Below, piece by piece: positions 10,563-21,112 of a DNA stretch of 64,000 nt; the first letter of the stretch is position 1; every line of letters starts with the position of its first letter. This DNA comes from Limnephilus marmoratus (Eukaryota > Arthropoda > Insecta > Trichoptera > Limnephilidae). The notes beneath the pieces are model-generated. The model ran no database searches. It saw only the letters and a program-made list of their open reading frames with translations, and had not been told where the DNA came from. The stretch spans positions 50,021,117-50,085,116 of the forward strand of contig OU862912.1 in assembly GCA_917880885.1 (NCBI GenBank), given 5' to 3'. Made by a program: the position numbers and the translations under genes.

Positions 10563-12012
10563 AATTTTATCTAGATTCTATATTCTTATGTTTTTATGAT
10601 TATGTGCATGCATGCGCATACATATTTGTATGTGTGTATGTATGTGTATGTGTGTATGTATGTGAATGAATTTAAAGTGAAGAACAGACATCGTCTAGTG
10701 AGGCGGGTTACTTACTTGTTTGTACATGATAATTTTATTTCAATACACACATTGAATTTTTTATTGAACAAACGAAGGTTTGCAAAATGTCATCATCAAC
10801 CTTCGCGAGGGTGAAAAAAAGGTACTTTGAAAATTTTAAACATTTCCTATGCTTAATATAGCAATACATAAAAAAATACATACATATTTATATACATATA
10901 TAACAAGCATAGGTATTTTGATTTTTATATATATGTAAGATGCAATTATTGTGCAATTTACCTACATGTAAAAAAAGCACTTAAAGAGGTATTTTTTAAA
11001 AATTGTTTTTTGTATTACTTCATAGTTAAGTCATGAAAAAACATTTTTTTTTGTGGTTTACGCTTATATTTTTTATTTTGTAAATAATAATTTTATTGTT
11101 ATTCCAATACATAGAAAAGCTAGTAAAAGCTTCAAATTATCCGTAGCATATTTTTTGATGTTCATACTGTAAGCCGATTCGTCGTAAAGATTAATCTAAA
11201 TAGAATCTAAATAGGATTTCACGTATAACTTCATCTTAAGGCGTATATATACCTAAATAAATAAGATACCAATCGAAAATGTAATTGTGAAAACTCAGAT
11301 AAAGCAAGTAAAGTCCCTTTTCAGTAACTTTAAAATCGCGTTTATTAATTTGCTTCAATTCTCACTGTCAGTATTGCCAGTTGTCTTTAATTCTACGAAT
11401 TCAACTGTCGATCTCCAGTAGTTATTTTGAGACAACGAAAGTTGAATTCTCAAGAGGTTTTCTCACTTAATGCTGTCTACTGTCAAAGTTACAGAAAGCA
11501 GATTAGCATTTCACAAAATTAAACACTATTATAAAAAAATCCATTAGAATTTTAATGTTATTTCAAATGTTCCACCGACCAGTCGAACGATTAGTATTCA
11601 AGTCTTCGGTAAGCAAATGTTCATTTTTCTATGTTCCCGGTTAAGGTTTAGGGTTATAGGGCTTGGTTTGAGATAACACGACAGGAAAAGGAATTGCTTT
11701 GCTTGGGAGATACAGCTCCACGGTGATGCGATGTATTGAATACGAGAGTAGCCAGGCCCTTTGGCCTTCCATTTAGACGTTGAGGTAGACGGAACGAACC
11801 TATTCTGGTCAAGACTCTTCGAATAAATACTTGATTTCGGGGTCTATTGGGTACTTTCCATAGCGAACACAACACAAGGGTTTTAACTGTACAAAGGCAG
11901 TAAGACATAGGAGGGGAGAAGGTGTGGATGAGTATGTCTGGGTTGACCATGTCCAAAGCTGGACGCCAGAAAGTACAAGAAGAAGAAGTAGAAGGGATAT
12001 GGTCAGGATAAA
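10563..12012. other. No gene seen
   Basis: It includes a TGTGTATG microsatellite-like stretch (10630-10665) and a palindrome-bearing segment near 10760-10812. The 156-codon minus ORF at 11654-12124 has no recognisable domain and runs into repeat F, so I do not call it a gene. Confidence 0.4.
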
Positions 12013-12600
12013 AATATCGATCGTGCAATTGATTAGTCAGACAACTCCAAATATTAAGTTTTGAGATAAATAATAAGTTTAAGGAAAAAATCAAAACATG
12101 GGTGAAAGAAATTAATGCAGACATACTAGAGAATGTATTAAAAACATCATAGAAACTAAATAACGGAAAATCAAAGAAATCTACCAGTCCGCCTCAGCAC
12201 AGGACCACCTAGTGAGGAGGACTAAGAACAAACAGATGTAATATTTATATACATAATTATATCTTGTAATTATCGTAAAACCTGTAATTAAATAGTCACT
12301 AATAAAAAAATAAAAATAAAAATATTTAAAAAAATTCGGAAAGCAATATTCGAATACTCACCATAAATCAAATATTATTTACACATGTCTGTGTTTTACA
12401 TATGTATATCCTACAAAATAAAATCGGGAGGCATAACGATCTGGTACATTCGAATGACATTTTGAAATATCCTGCTGGTGACCCAGAAAACATCATCATT
12501 ATAATTAATTCAATACATGTTTTTCTGCATAATAATTGATTTGGTGGTAATGGTGGTGTTTATGAGTAATTGTGTATTGTACCAGATAGAGGGTGCACAA
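12013..12600 (+). mobile_element. TIR element F, copy 1, interrupted and 3'-truncated
   Basis: The left end GATCGTGCAATTGATTAGTC matches the terminal repeats of 16323-16676. The distal part (GACATTTTGAAATATCC, TTGATTTGG, GTACCAGATAGAGGG) also matches, but the right terminal repeat is missing. About 270 bp at 12070-12340 is extra: AAGTTTAAGGAAAAAATCAA to an AT-rich end with TAAAAATAAAAATA. It resembles a LINE 3' terminus, though that part is weakly supported. Confidence 0.6.
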
Positions 12601-13936
12601 AGACGTTGAAAAACAAGAGATACGCTATGATGTCCGCCCGACTGTCGACGGACTACTATCTAATGGGAATAGTTTGAATACGGAAAGAATTCATTGTGTG
12701 CAGCAGTAGTGGTTAACTATATCGGTGACACCAGGAAACATAGTCCCACCCAGTAAAAACTGTGGATAGAGCACATCTCTTATGTTTCAATATCTTTGGG
12801 GTGCACCTTCTCATATAAATGCATACTCGACTCAAATTTCGATTTTACGGAGATGTATGATGATCTACAGATAAAGTACTTCTAAGCTTTGAACATAACC
12901 AGCTTCCATCCACGAATCTATCCAAAAAAATGTCAGACGACTAGAACTATTTTATCATCCACGCGTGTAAATATTATAGTCGTTATTTTTTAGATTTATC
13001 AAATTTTGTTCAGAGACCGAACGGTGAAAACCGTTAAAAAGACATAATTCCACGTTATTTGATATTCGTTCAATAATACCTACACGCACAAGCGAATGCA
13101 ATTCCTGTACGTACCTGGTAAAGTGAACCATTTTTTTCATCTCCAAATGTGAAACAGCTGTTTATCAATGTGAGAACCACAGTAGGACATTAACCCCCAA
13201 CGAACACACTGAAATAATAGATAATATCTTTTCCTAGAAAGGGTCGCCTACCTTGCCTATTATTACGGCAGTACCTACCTACCTACCCGGCGATAATACC
13301 GACAGCACACTACAGCACTACACGCGGACAGCAAAAACGGTTTAAAAGTATCGTGAAAAGAGGCGAGTGACGTGGCAGAAGTTTGTAGGTAGATTGAGGT
13401 ATGCCAGGGGCGAAACATCCTTATGCGCGATGTATGTGACACACGCGGGCGACCCAATCAAGGGGCGGTCTTCTAAATTGCGACGGTTGCAACGGTCTTC
13501 ATCGCAAATTAGACACTTCATTATAAATTTCAGTGAAATTATTGTTAAAAATCATCCGTACAAAAATGAATGCGATATCTTTAGAAACGTTATCCAGTTG
13601 GTGGTAAAACCGTAAAATAAAAGATATTGCTGAGGTACGTAAGGTAAAATTATTGAATTAACTTTGAGAAAATTATTTATATCGAAAGTACCTGAACGAA
13701 TTGGTCGAGATAGAAAAAAGGCTACCTAAAACAATTTGAAGAAAATGTTGTTCGCATTTTAATTAAATTTGTTACAATGTAGATTTGTTTCACGATATTG
13801 GAAAGTACTCATTTCACATGCAGCTCTAGATTTCAGAGGAGTGGAGCAATTCAACATTAAAAATAAACAAGACAGCATATCTTTTGTATGAAGTATTCAA
13901 TGAAAACGGTTTGGTGGAGATATAAATGAGATTTAT
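12601..13936. other. No gene seen
   Basis: Unique-looking DNA. The plus ORF 13367-13615 (82 codons) and minus ORFs 12955-13146 and 13275-13457 show no domain I recognise. A CTACCTACCTACC run is at 13274-13288. Confidence 0.4.
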
Positions 13937-14105
13937 GGCCGTTGTTTCCAATCCTGTTGATCAACTGTTGAGCCGGAATTGAGGATCAGTACTCCTCAAA
14001 TGCACAAATACAGTGTCTTCCCGACGCAACTCTCCAACTAACAGGCATATCGCTTAGCTGATCGGAGACTCAGATTGATCAATCGAAAAGTTGGAAACAA
14101 CGGCC
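13937..14105. mobile_element. 169-bp MITE with 15-bp terminal inverted repeats
   Basis: Perfect ends: GGCCGTTGTTTCCAA at 13937-13951 and TTGGAAACAACGGCC at 14091-14105. The interior is non-coding and holds TGATCAA palindromes. Flanks are TTTAT on the left and GTTAG on the right, so a 3-bp TTA-like duplication is possible but ambiguous. Confidence 0.75.
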
Positions 14106-14531
14106 GTTAGTGACGCGATACGAAGTGGAATCATATTATTATCATTCTCCTAATGGAAAATACTCCACTGCTCAGGCAGCTGTTGTACCCTCGCTGCGAT
14201 GCTATGTAGGTATCTTTTAACTAGCGGGAATCCGGAATTCTAAATGGCGCATAAGTAAGCAACACTGAGCGCCCATCAATCATGGTGTCGATCCAGCGCC
14301 AAATGACAAGCTTTGTGCTCACCATGAATAAACAATGTAGCAGTGGGCTGTTTTGCCGACTATATTTTTTGGAGGGAATACACACGAAGATAAAATTAGT
14401 TACTTTAAATAAAGACTCGTCAAGAAACATTGAGGTTAGGTTTTGGTTTTCATGGGGTTTTGATACCAAACCTGAGGGATGGCAGTGGTAGAGAGGCACG
14501 GAAAAATGAGAGTAGACTAAATAATTCTTCA
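14106..14531. other. No gene assigned; overlapping ORFs of unknown value
   Basis: Plus ORF 14282-14491 (69 codons) and minus ORF 14221-14532 (103 codons) overlap. Neither shows a motif I recognise. The plus-strand phrase GGGCTGTTTTGCCGACTA is not repeated in the window. Confidence 0.35.
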
Positions 14532-15270
14532 ACCCTAAGGAGTCCTAAATTTTCCATTCTTTCATAATAAATACCAACTCTTTTTTTGCCACTAATCTAT
14601 CTATCTATCTATCTTCTTCTATATAAATAAAAATGAATCGCCGAAATGTATGTACGCGCATAACTTCCGAACGACTGCACCAAATTGGATAATTCTTTTA
14701 TTTTTTTGTTCGTTATTGTCAGGACAAGGTTTTTATAAAACTACTGGTGAGCTCTAACATTATGAAATTTTTATAAAAATATTGAAAACTGTTTGAAAAC
14801 TGAATGTACCGGGAATGAATGTATGGAATGCTGGAGGGAGAAGGGGAACTTGGGTAGGGGGGGGGAACTCGAAAGAGGGGTTCGCGGGACGGGAGAAGAG
14901 GGGAGTGGAGTGGGTATAGGGAAGGTGGAGGATGCGGAATGGGAACGTGAGAGGGGAAGAAGACGCGGGAGAGGAAGGGGAGGCGGAAGGCGAACGGACG
15001 AATGGGAAAGGACACGCAGAGAGAAACAATTTCTTTATTAAATGGCATAGCAACGCATGCCGGGTACCAGCTAGTCTTCTCAGAAATGTAATACCAACAG
15101 GGATGGGTTAGCAAATGTAAAATCGCGCAATGTCTAGTGTTTTAAGTATAATCGTCCTCGTGTAAAGCCGTATCTTCTCCAAGCATAAACTTTCTAATTA
15201 AAATGTGTTTATCGGGAGTGACCTGCGAAGTAAATACGTTTTCTGTATCTATTTGTAAATAACACAAGTA
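14532..15270 (+). repeat. Dispersed repeat J, copy 1, split by a Helitron
   Basis: CCTAAGGAGTCCTAAAT at 14534 through GCCACTAA at 14595, resuming at 15075 with TCTTCTCAGAAATGTAATAC and running through GCCGTATCTTCTCCAAGC and TGTTTATCGGGAGTGACCTG. The uninterrupted paralogue at 26579-26840 shows that the two halves were once contiguous. Confidence 0.8.
14596..15074 (+). mobile_element. Helitron-like non-autonomous element, copy 2 (complete)
   Basis: The element starts TCTATCTATC (a CTAT microsatellite) then TATATAAATAAAAATGAATC. It has a G-rich middle and ends with the hairpin GGCATAGCAACGCATGCC followed by GGGTACCAGCTAG. The flanks are A and T. Comparison with the empty site in repeat J (26643/26644) shows insertion between A and T without target duplication. 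The 5'-TC, 3'-CTAG and A^T target are the Helitron hallmarks. No Rep/helicase is encoded, so mobility would need another copy's enzyme. Several overlapping Gly/Arg- or Pro-rich ORFs here are artefacts. Confidence 0.85.
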
Positions 15271-15498
15271 AATTTCAAAATTTTGAGCAACCCCCGACAC
15301 CACAAAGAGCTGATGACCTTGAAACCCCTGAACAGATTTTCATGAATTGTAGCTAAGTACCATATCGATCACGTCAGCTTTCAAACAAAAAAAGCCGCAT
15401 CATAATCGGTCCATTTGTTTAGGAGCTACGATGCCACAGATAGACACGCAGAAACTTATAACACAACTCCTTGCATCGCGTCGTGTGTTAAAAATTAG
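15271..15498. other. No gene seen
   Basis: Non-coding; leads into the TIR element at 15507. Confidence 0.35.
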
Positions 15499-15506
15499 AT
15501 AGAACC

Positions 15507-16057
15507 ATAGACATATGAATATTACTAGACCAGAACATAAAGGTGAGGGGAGAAACCAACTACAGCGGGACGCAGAGCGGGAAGATGGCTTTACTGATAT
15601 GTGATTCGTCAATAACTCAATCGACAGTATATAGGCATCTCGCATTATAATTTCACCATTTAGTTCTTAAAAGTAAACTCTGCTTTTGAATTAATAGACC
15701 TAAATACGGCAAAATAAAGTTCGCCTATTTTGAGGGTCCAATACTTTGTTGCCGTATTTAGTTAAGACACTTTTATAAATGTTTCATAATTTACTTACCC
15801 CAATAAACATCGACGAGCACGCGCCATGTATCTCGAGTGATAGTATATATTTACACGTTTTCAAAACACAAACCATGTTTTTTGCCGTGTTATTTCGTAA
15901 AATGCACCGATGAGCGCTCGACGCTGGCTCGCAGAAGAATGATAAAATCATGACGTCACATTTTTTAAATTCATGAGAAGCCATACTCAATCCCAGCCGG
16001 TTCTATGGAACCGGTATGGGGGAGGGGGAAGGTCTACTAATATTCATATGTCTACGG
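15507..16057. mobile_element. 551-bp TIR element with 8-bp target duplication ATAGAACC
   Basis: Left end ATAGACATATGAATATTACT and right end the complement of GTAGACATATGAATATTAGT form ~25-bp imperfect inverted repeats. ATAGAACC flanks both sides (15499-15506 and 16058-16065). The interior is non-coding. Near the right end CCGGTTCTATGGAACCGG makes a self-complementary hairpin (~15999-16016). An 8-bp duplication fits the hAT superfamily (also P and Merlin), but no transposase is present to decide. Confidence 0.75.
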
Positions 16058-16081
16058 ATAGAACCAAAGAATTCATAAACA

Positions 16082-16143
16082 GCGCCCGTGAGGTAAAAAC
16101 GGCGCTATACAAAATATCCAAACATTATTATTATTATTATTAA
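16082..16143 (+). repeat. Tail repeat T with (TTA)n, copy 2
   Basis: GCGCCCGTGAGGTAAAAACG, GGCGCTATACAAAATATCC and a (TTA)n run: the same layout as the other T copies. A short insertion-type 3' end only. Confidence 0.6.
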
Positions 16144-16322
16144 ATGAGATTCCTGAAGCATATATGTGATCAATTTCACACGAAATATGGTAAAATTTAC
16201 CTCTCTGACACATCCCACATCTTTCGGTTTATACATTATCCCCCTTACTTACAAACTGTTTTAAATGTTAAACTACTGATAAACAACAACAAAAACAATT
16301 ATCTTACATCACTATCTCAGAT

Positions 16323-16676
16323 ATCTGTCGTCCAATTGGTTATTCAGACATCTACGAAAAATCAAAATTTGAGTTGAGTATACAGTTTGTGGGAAAGTGT
16401 ACACTCCAACTGGTACAATACTCAGGTTACTGATAAATACCAACAAATCAATTACAATGCATAAACCTTGTAGTTAATTATATAAAATGTTAATGTTTTC
16501 TGGGTCACTAGTAGGATATTTCAAAATCTATTATCCCCGGTATTATTTAATATGCAAAACACAGACAGGGGTAAATAATATTTGATGTATTAAGAGCATT
16601 CGAATATTGCATTCCTCGTTATCAAAACTTAGTATTTGGAGATATCGGACTAATCAATTGGACGATCGATTTATCA
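16323..16676. mobile_element. TIR element F, copy 2 (both ends present)
   Basis: Left CTGTCGTCCAATTGGTTATT and right AATCAATTGGACGATCGATT are inverted repeats that extend about 45 bp inward (CTCCAAATACTAAGTTTTGA at the right end). The interior has no ORF. Other copies are at 12013, 56035 and 62500. This copy best defines the element: ~354 bp, non-autonomous. Confidence 0.75.
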
Positions 16677-16915
16677 ATGTTCCCATTCACCGTCCGTTCG
16701 ATCTCCTCCCCTCACTCTTCACTAATCCCTAGTTACGCCTCCACCCCCAATTTGACATCATATAATATATGTTCAACCATAGAAATTTTGTAATATTACG
16801 TATCCCGAGTAAAAACCAGTTGACGTTAATATAAAAAGACAGTGGTTTAAAACACAATTGTTTCACGTTGAACAACCATTTATCCTGATACGATTTTAGA
16901 TTTTCACGGCCAAAA
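16677..16915. other. No gene seen
   Basis: Non-coding. It contains AACCATTTATCCTGAT at ~16872-16890, which recurs just right of the next element at 17295. Confidence 0.35.
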
Positions 16916-16917
16916 GA

Positions 16918-17289
16918 ATTTTTGTTATTAGTTTTTGGGGTATTATGCCGTGTTGCGCTACCTCCTCCTTTAGCCAACGTTTCGGATAGCGTTGCAGTGT
17001 CCTTCATCAGGGCAGATGTGTAATAGTTAAGGGTGATGTTTGTACTTATCTACTTAGGAGCGATACCGTGTCGCCAGCTCCACTCTACGAGCTGGCGCTA
17101 CAGTATATTTCAACATGTTTTTTCGCGTTTAGCCTTGATGTAACCGTCAAAAAAAAAGGAGATAAGTACAAACATCACCCCTAACTATTACACATCTGCC
17201 CTGATGATGGACACTGCAACGCTGTCCGAAACGTTGGCTAAAGAAGGAGGTAGCGCAACACGGCATAATACCCCAAAAACTAATAACAA
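16918..17289. mobile_element. Inverted-repeat element M1 with hammerhead-like core
   Basis: Arms of ~132 bp (16918-17050 and 17157-17289) match as inverted repeats with about five mismatches; the spacer is ~106 bp. Each arm carries, on opposite strands, CCTGATGA + a 5-bp stem (GGACA/TGTCC) + GAAAC + GTTGGC. A direct repeat AACCATTTATCCT lies just outside both arms. Minus ORFs 16729-17007 and 17147-17374 simply read through the arms. The motif layout resembles the ends of Penelope-like retroelements (known to carry hammerhead motifs); see findings. Confidence 0.7.
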
Positions 17290-17794
17290 AAAAACCATTT
17301 ATCCTACTTATCACTGGAATAAAATTTAGAATACTTTTATTAGTAAGGCCCTTAAAGTGTTTTATTCCGAGCATAAGTTGTACATATTCGTGACAGTATT
17401 ATTGATTAGTCTCCGCGTGAGGTTGAGAAATAGAAATACAACTCAAAGAAAATTATTCTTCGCTCCACACGAACACAACATTGTATGAAAACCATTTACC
17501 ATTGTCCATTTATCGATTTTCCCTATAAATGTGAATGTTTTTCAGGTGTAGCACTATTTCCAATAGATGAATGATAGGGGATGTCAATAACCGTTAAACA
17601 TCATGCACCAGAGGCCGTCAACCATTTTTTATCTTCACACAGAGGTAATTTGTTCCCACTAGGCTACTGACAGTCTTACTAAAAACATAATGAATATTTT
17701 ATTCAATTGATAAACAACCGTGTATGCGAAAACATTTTTTTTTTTTTTCCTTAATTCATTGCTTTGAATGGTTATAATGGCTCATGCCCATGTT
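17290..17794. other. No gene seen
   Basis: AT-rich, non-coding; a T-run of ~14 at 17736. Confidence 0.35.
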
Positions 17795-18443
17795 AAGGCG
17801 GTACACAATCCTAATAATTTTTGTACGCTCAAAACTTACATTTTAATCATTTCCGGCGAATCCGTAACTAAAATAACTTTTTTATTTCCATGCCGCACAA
17901 GAAATGCGAATTATTTATATACTAGATTAATAAAAACAGTACCTTACCATTAATATATTTTACGTACAACGATTTGAAAACTATATAACCCGTTTTTCAA
18001 CTATAAAGTTAGCGGTAAGCACCAGATTTTATTTTTCTAGACGATGAATTAATAATTTCGGGAGGACAAAATGTGTTTACATTTTTAATATTTGTAGCAC
18101 GTTCTTCAGAATTAATTAAAATCAACGCTGCAGAAAGGTCGAATCTCCAGGCCTGCTAGGGTGAATTCGACCGTACGTTAGTGCAATACGCCGTGCCGCG
18201 GCGTATATTTATTTACACGCTTTCTTCACTTACGTCGTTAAGGTTCCCACATTATTTATCTTCTTCCTCTTTTCTTTGATACGGCAAATTCGACAGTAGG
18301 TTCGTCCAGAGCACGGGTCGCGATTCGCAATTTGTATACACGGTTTCTTTACTTACGTCGTTAAGATTCTGAATATATTTTAGGGTATATTGTCATCTTA
18401 AACCTTACTAATAAAAAACTGACTAATAATAGTTCACGGAAAG

Positions 18444-18580
18444 ATATGTATGTCGCAGCCCGATCGTAAAATCAGGCAGATCATGAAGACCTGGCGGCAG
18501 ATCTTGAAGTACCTGAGGCGCATCATGATCTGTCTACGATTATCATATCGTCCGATCGGCCTACGACATATACCTTGCTT
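18444..18580. repeat. Imperfect ~130-bp hairpin
   Basis: CAGATCATGA pairs with TCATGATCTG. Outside these, TCG...CCGATCG on the left pairs with CGATCGG...CGA on the right. It lies in the spacer of the large inverted repeat and is probably a small MITE. The 69-codon ORF at 18450 is a by-product. Confidence 0.5.
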
Positions 18581-18763
18581 ATCCAGCCAAACAGGGTGGT
18601 TTATATTAATTCTAGTGTTATTAAAAATAATTCATCATAGAATTTCGAAAATTTTGTAAGGTATTATAAATGTCGTATATATTTCTTATTTTTGAAGAAA
18701 AAACAAAACCATTTTAGACAAAATTAACAAAAACTATAAAATAACAAGATAAAATTAGCTTAA

Positions 18764-18833
18764 TAATAATAATATTTGTATGATTTGTATAGCGCTGTTT
18801 TTGTGAAAAATCACCTAAAGGGCGCTGTAAAGC
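18764..18833 (-). repeat. Tail repeat T with (TTA)n, copy 3
   Basis: (AATAAT)n, then TATAGCGCTGTTTTTGTG and AAAAATCACCTAAAGGGCGC: the same tail on the minus strand, inside the spacer of the large inverted repeat. Confidence 0.6.
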
Positions 18834-19151
18834 TTCTAGAGTTTTGTGTTAGAAATATACTTCAGTGTTTAAAAATTGCAATATTTTAAGCTTCAGACAC
18901 AACAAAGGTTGAAAAATTTTATAATATCGAAATTTTTTATTTTAGAATGTTGAAACAAAACTGTCACTTCACTCTTTATCTCGTTCATAGCGCCCCCCCC
19001 CCCCCCAATTTTGCTGGACCCCCCTCCCTCTTTTGAGCTCACGTAATTAATGTATGCCCCCTTAGACAATTTTAAAGTAGGTTTTTCAAATTTGTATTTA
19101 TTTACACATGAGTTTATTTATTGTTCTGTTATACGTGGTGGAATTATATTT

Positions 19152-19340
19152 TATTAAAATTGAAATTAAAACACTTTTTAACTTATTTCCACTTATTTAT
19201 TTCACCAGTACCGTTTCATCCTATTATGGACATCTTCATCTTATTGGCAGCCTGAAGATGTCCATAATAGGAAGAAACCGGTACTGGTGAAATAAATAAG
19301 TGGAAATAAGTTAAAAAGTGTTTTAATTTCAATTTTAATA
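19152..19340. mobile_element. Inverted-repeat element M3 with hammerhead-like core
   Basis: Arms of ~87 bp (19152-19238 and 19253-19340) surround a 14-bp loop and match except for a few bases. Each arm has CCTGAAGA, a short TCC/GGA stem, GAAAC and a palindromic ACCGGT or near form, followed by AATAAATAAGTGG. The architecture matches M2 at 21113. Non-coding. Confidence 0.75.
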
Positions 19341-20243
19341 TTTACACATGCATAAGGCATTTACTTATGTTATTAAAAAACATTACTTTCATAAAAGTTT
19401 TAATAAGCTCACGCGGCAAAAGTCAATTAAAAAATAATGTGTAGGAAATAACCTCACTTTTTCTGATAACATAACTAAATTCACAACAAGATTCCGTTTC
19501 ACATAGAAATTAACATCAATGTAAAATACTGAATAGATAAACCGATAGAGCTGTTTTGTGGGCGTGTATAAGTAGTATAAGTAGTAAGTTAAATGTTATC
19601 TTACTCAAGTTTAAGACGACAATATACCCTTAAATATATTCAGAATCTTAACGACGTAAGTAAAGAAGCCGTGTATACAAATTGCGACTCGCGACTTGCG
19701 ACTCGCGACTTGCGACTCGCGACCCGTGTATTGGACGGACCTACTGTCGAACTTGCCCTATCAAAGAAAAGAAGACAAATAATGTGGGAATCTTAACGAC
19801 GTAAGTGAAGAAAGCGTGTAAAGTGTAAACAAATATACGCCCGCGGCACGACGTATTGGACGCACGTACGGTCGAATTCGCCCTAGCAGGCCTGGAGATT
19901 CGACCTTTCCGCCACGTTCATTTTAATTAATTCTGAAGAACGTGTTACAAATATTTAAGATGTTTCTTAATGTTTTCCGAAGTTATTAATTCATCGTCTA
20001 GAAAAATAAAATCTGGTGCTTACCGCTAACTTTTTAGTTTAAAAAAGGGGTATAAAGTTTTAAAATCGTTGTACGTAAAATATATTAGTGGAAAGGTATT
20101 GTTTTTATTAATCTTAAATACAAAGAGCTTACATCCCAAGTGCTCTGTTGGAATAAATAAGTTATTATAGTTGCGAATTCGTCTGAAATGATTAAAATCT
20201 GAGTTTTGAGCAAACAAAAATTATTAGGATTGTGTACCGCCTT

Positions 20244-20820
20244 CAATTGATCAGACATCGATATAGTTTGCACTTCTAGGGGTTACATGTTCAATGCTGA
20301 ACGTCAAGAATAATATTATCACTTTTCAACGGAGTTATGGACGCCTGGCACGAGAGATTTCTCACTCAGGTGTGTTATTTATAAATAATTTTTAAATGTA
20401 TTATGTAAAAGAAAAAAGCATGGCTACACCAACACGGGACGAGTTTTCTCCAAAATTATTATTTAAATTTAATAAACGGCTTTCACGTATTTCGCACCTC
20501 CCTCCGGAGACCGGTAATTCTACGGATTTATTCTCACAATTTCTTGGAATAATGTAAGATAATCCGCAAACGCAAAAAGGGATTTAATGAAATAATACAT
20601 AGGTATATTATAAATAGAAGGAAAAAAAAACTTTCACACTTCTTATTTAGTAGGTAGGTTCCTTTTTTTAAATTTCTTATAAGAAAAACTCTCTTTTTAT
20701 AACTTTCGAAGGTTATTCCCATCAATGTAATATATCTATCATTGAAGAAGAAGATAACAATAATAATCTAAACGAAAATATAAAAGTGAACAAGACACAG
20801 AAAAACAGAAAAAGATAATG
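20244..20820. other. No gene seen
   Basis: AT-rich, non-coding. The 63-codon minus ORF at 20534-20725 is Phe/Leu-rich chance sequence. Confidence 0.35.
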
Positions 20821-20897
20821 GTCGCAACTGGGACTCGAACCGAGAACCTCTCGTCTTACCGGGACGTGCGCGTTTTACCAATTCCGCCATGGCCACC
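20821..20897 (-). tRNA. tRNA-like sequence, probably a pseudogene or SINE head
   Basis: The minus strand has an A-box-like TGGCGGAATTGG and a B box GGTTCGAGTCCC with tRNA spacing. An anticodon-type stem CGTC/GACG encloses the loop CCGGTAA. The acceptor pairs only 5 of 7, the T stem has a mismatch, and position 33 is C not T. It is therefore unlikely to be a working tRNA. A tRNA-derived retroposon head or an old pseudogene is more likely. Confidence 0.4.
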
Positions 20898-21112
20898 GTC
20901 AAACCGTCGCGTAAGTCAATCTCCTATTTAAAATTTTAGAATTATCTTTAACTGCTGACGTGATTTTTTTACGTATACTCTGACGGGGGGGCCTGGGCGG
21001 CCTGTTACTATAAATGTTTATATATTAGAGATCCATGAAAATTTTGAGGTCCAAATTACGTATTATTTATTGGACAATTTAATATATTTAAATAAAATAA
21101 AATACTTTTGTA
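20898..21112. other. No gene seen
   Basis: AT-rich, non-coding, ahead of the palindrome. Confidence 0.35.

Larger units (their letters stand above)
17795..20243. repeat. 2.45-kb inverted repeat with ~620-650-bp arms
   Basis: The left arm (17795 to ~18410) and right arm (~19596 to 20243) are reverse complements over nearly their whole length. Both ends are AAGGCGGTACACAATCC. Further matching landmarks are TTAGCGGTAAGCACCAGATT, TCTAGACGATGAATTAATAA, GGTCGAATCTCCAGGCCTGC and CTTACGTCGTTAAG. The arms differ by small indels. The right arm also has a GCGACTTGCGACTC microsatellite (~19685-19722), where the left arm has a single GTCGCGATTCGC. The ~1.2-kb spacer has no credible gene. It could be a foldback transposon or a diverged long-TIR element. 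I found no target duplication. Confidence 0.85.

Noticed and set aside
10860..10940. TATA-like and TATATA words as promoters
   Set aside because: Such words are too common in this AT-rich DNA to carry weight without a gene beside them.
11654..12124. 156-codon minus ORF
   Set aside because: No domain, runs into repeat F, and its codon content is not unlike random AT-rich sequence.
14719..15114. Long Pro-, Arg- or Gly-rich ORFs on both strands (also at 10301, 25711, 47083, 61298)
   Set aside because: They come from C- or G-rich tracts inside Helitron-like copies, occur in several frames at once and differ between copies; not proteins.
20821..20897. Functional tRNA gene
   Set aside because: Mismatched acceptor and T stems, C at position 33 and an anticodon (GGT) not expected in insects.
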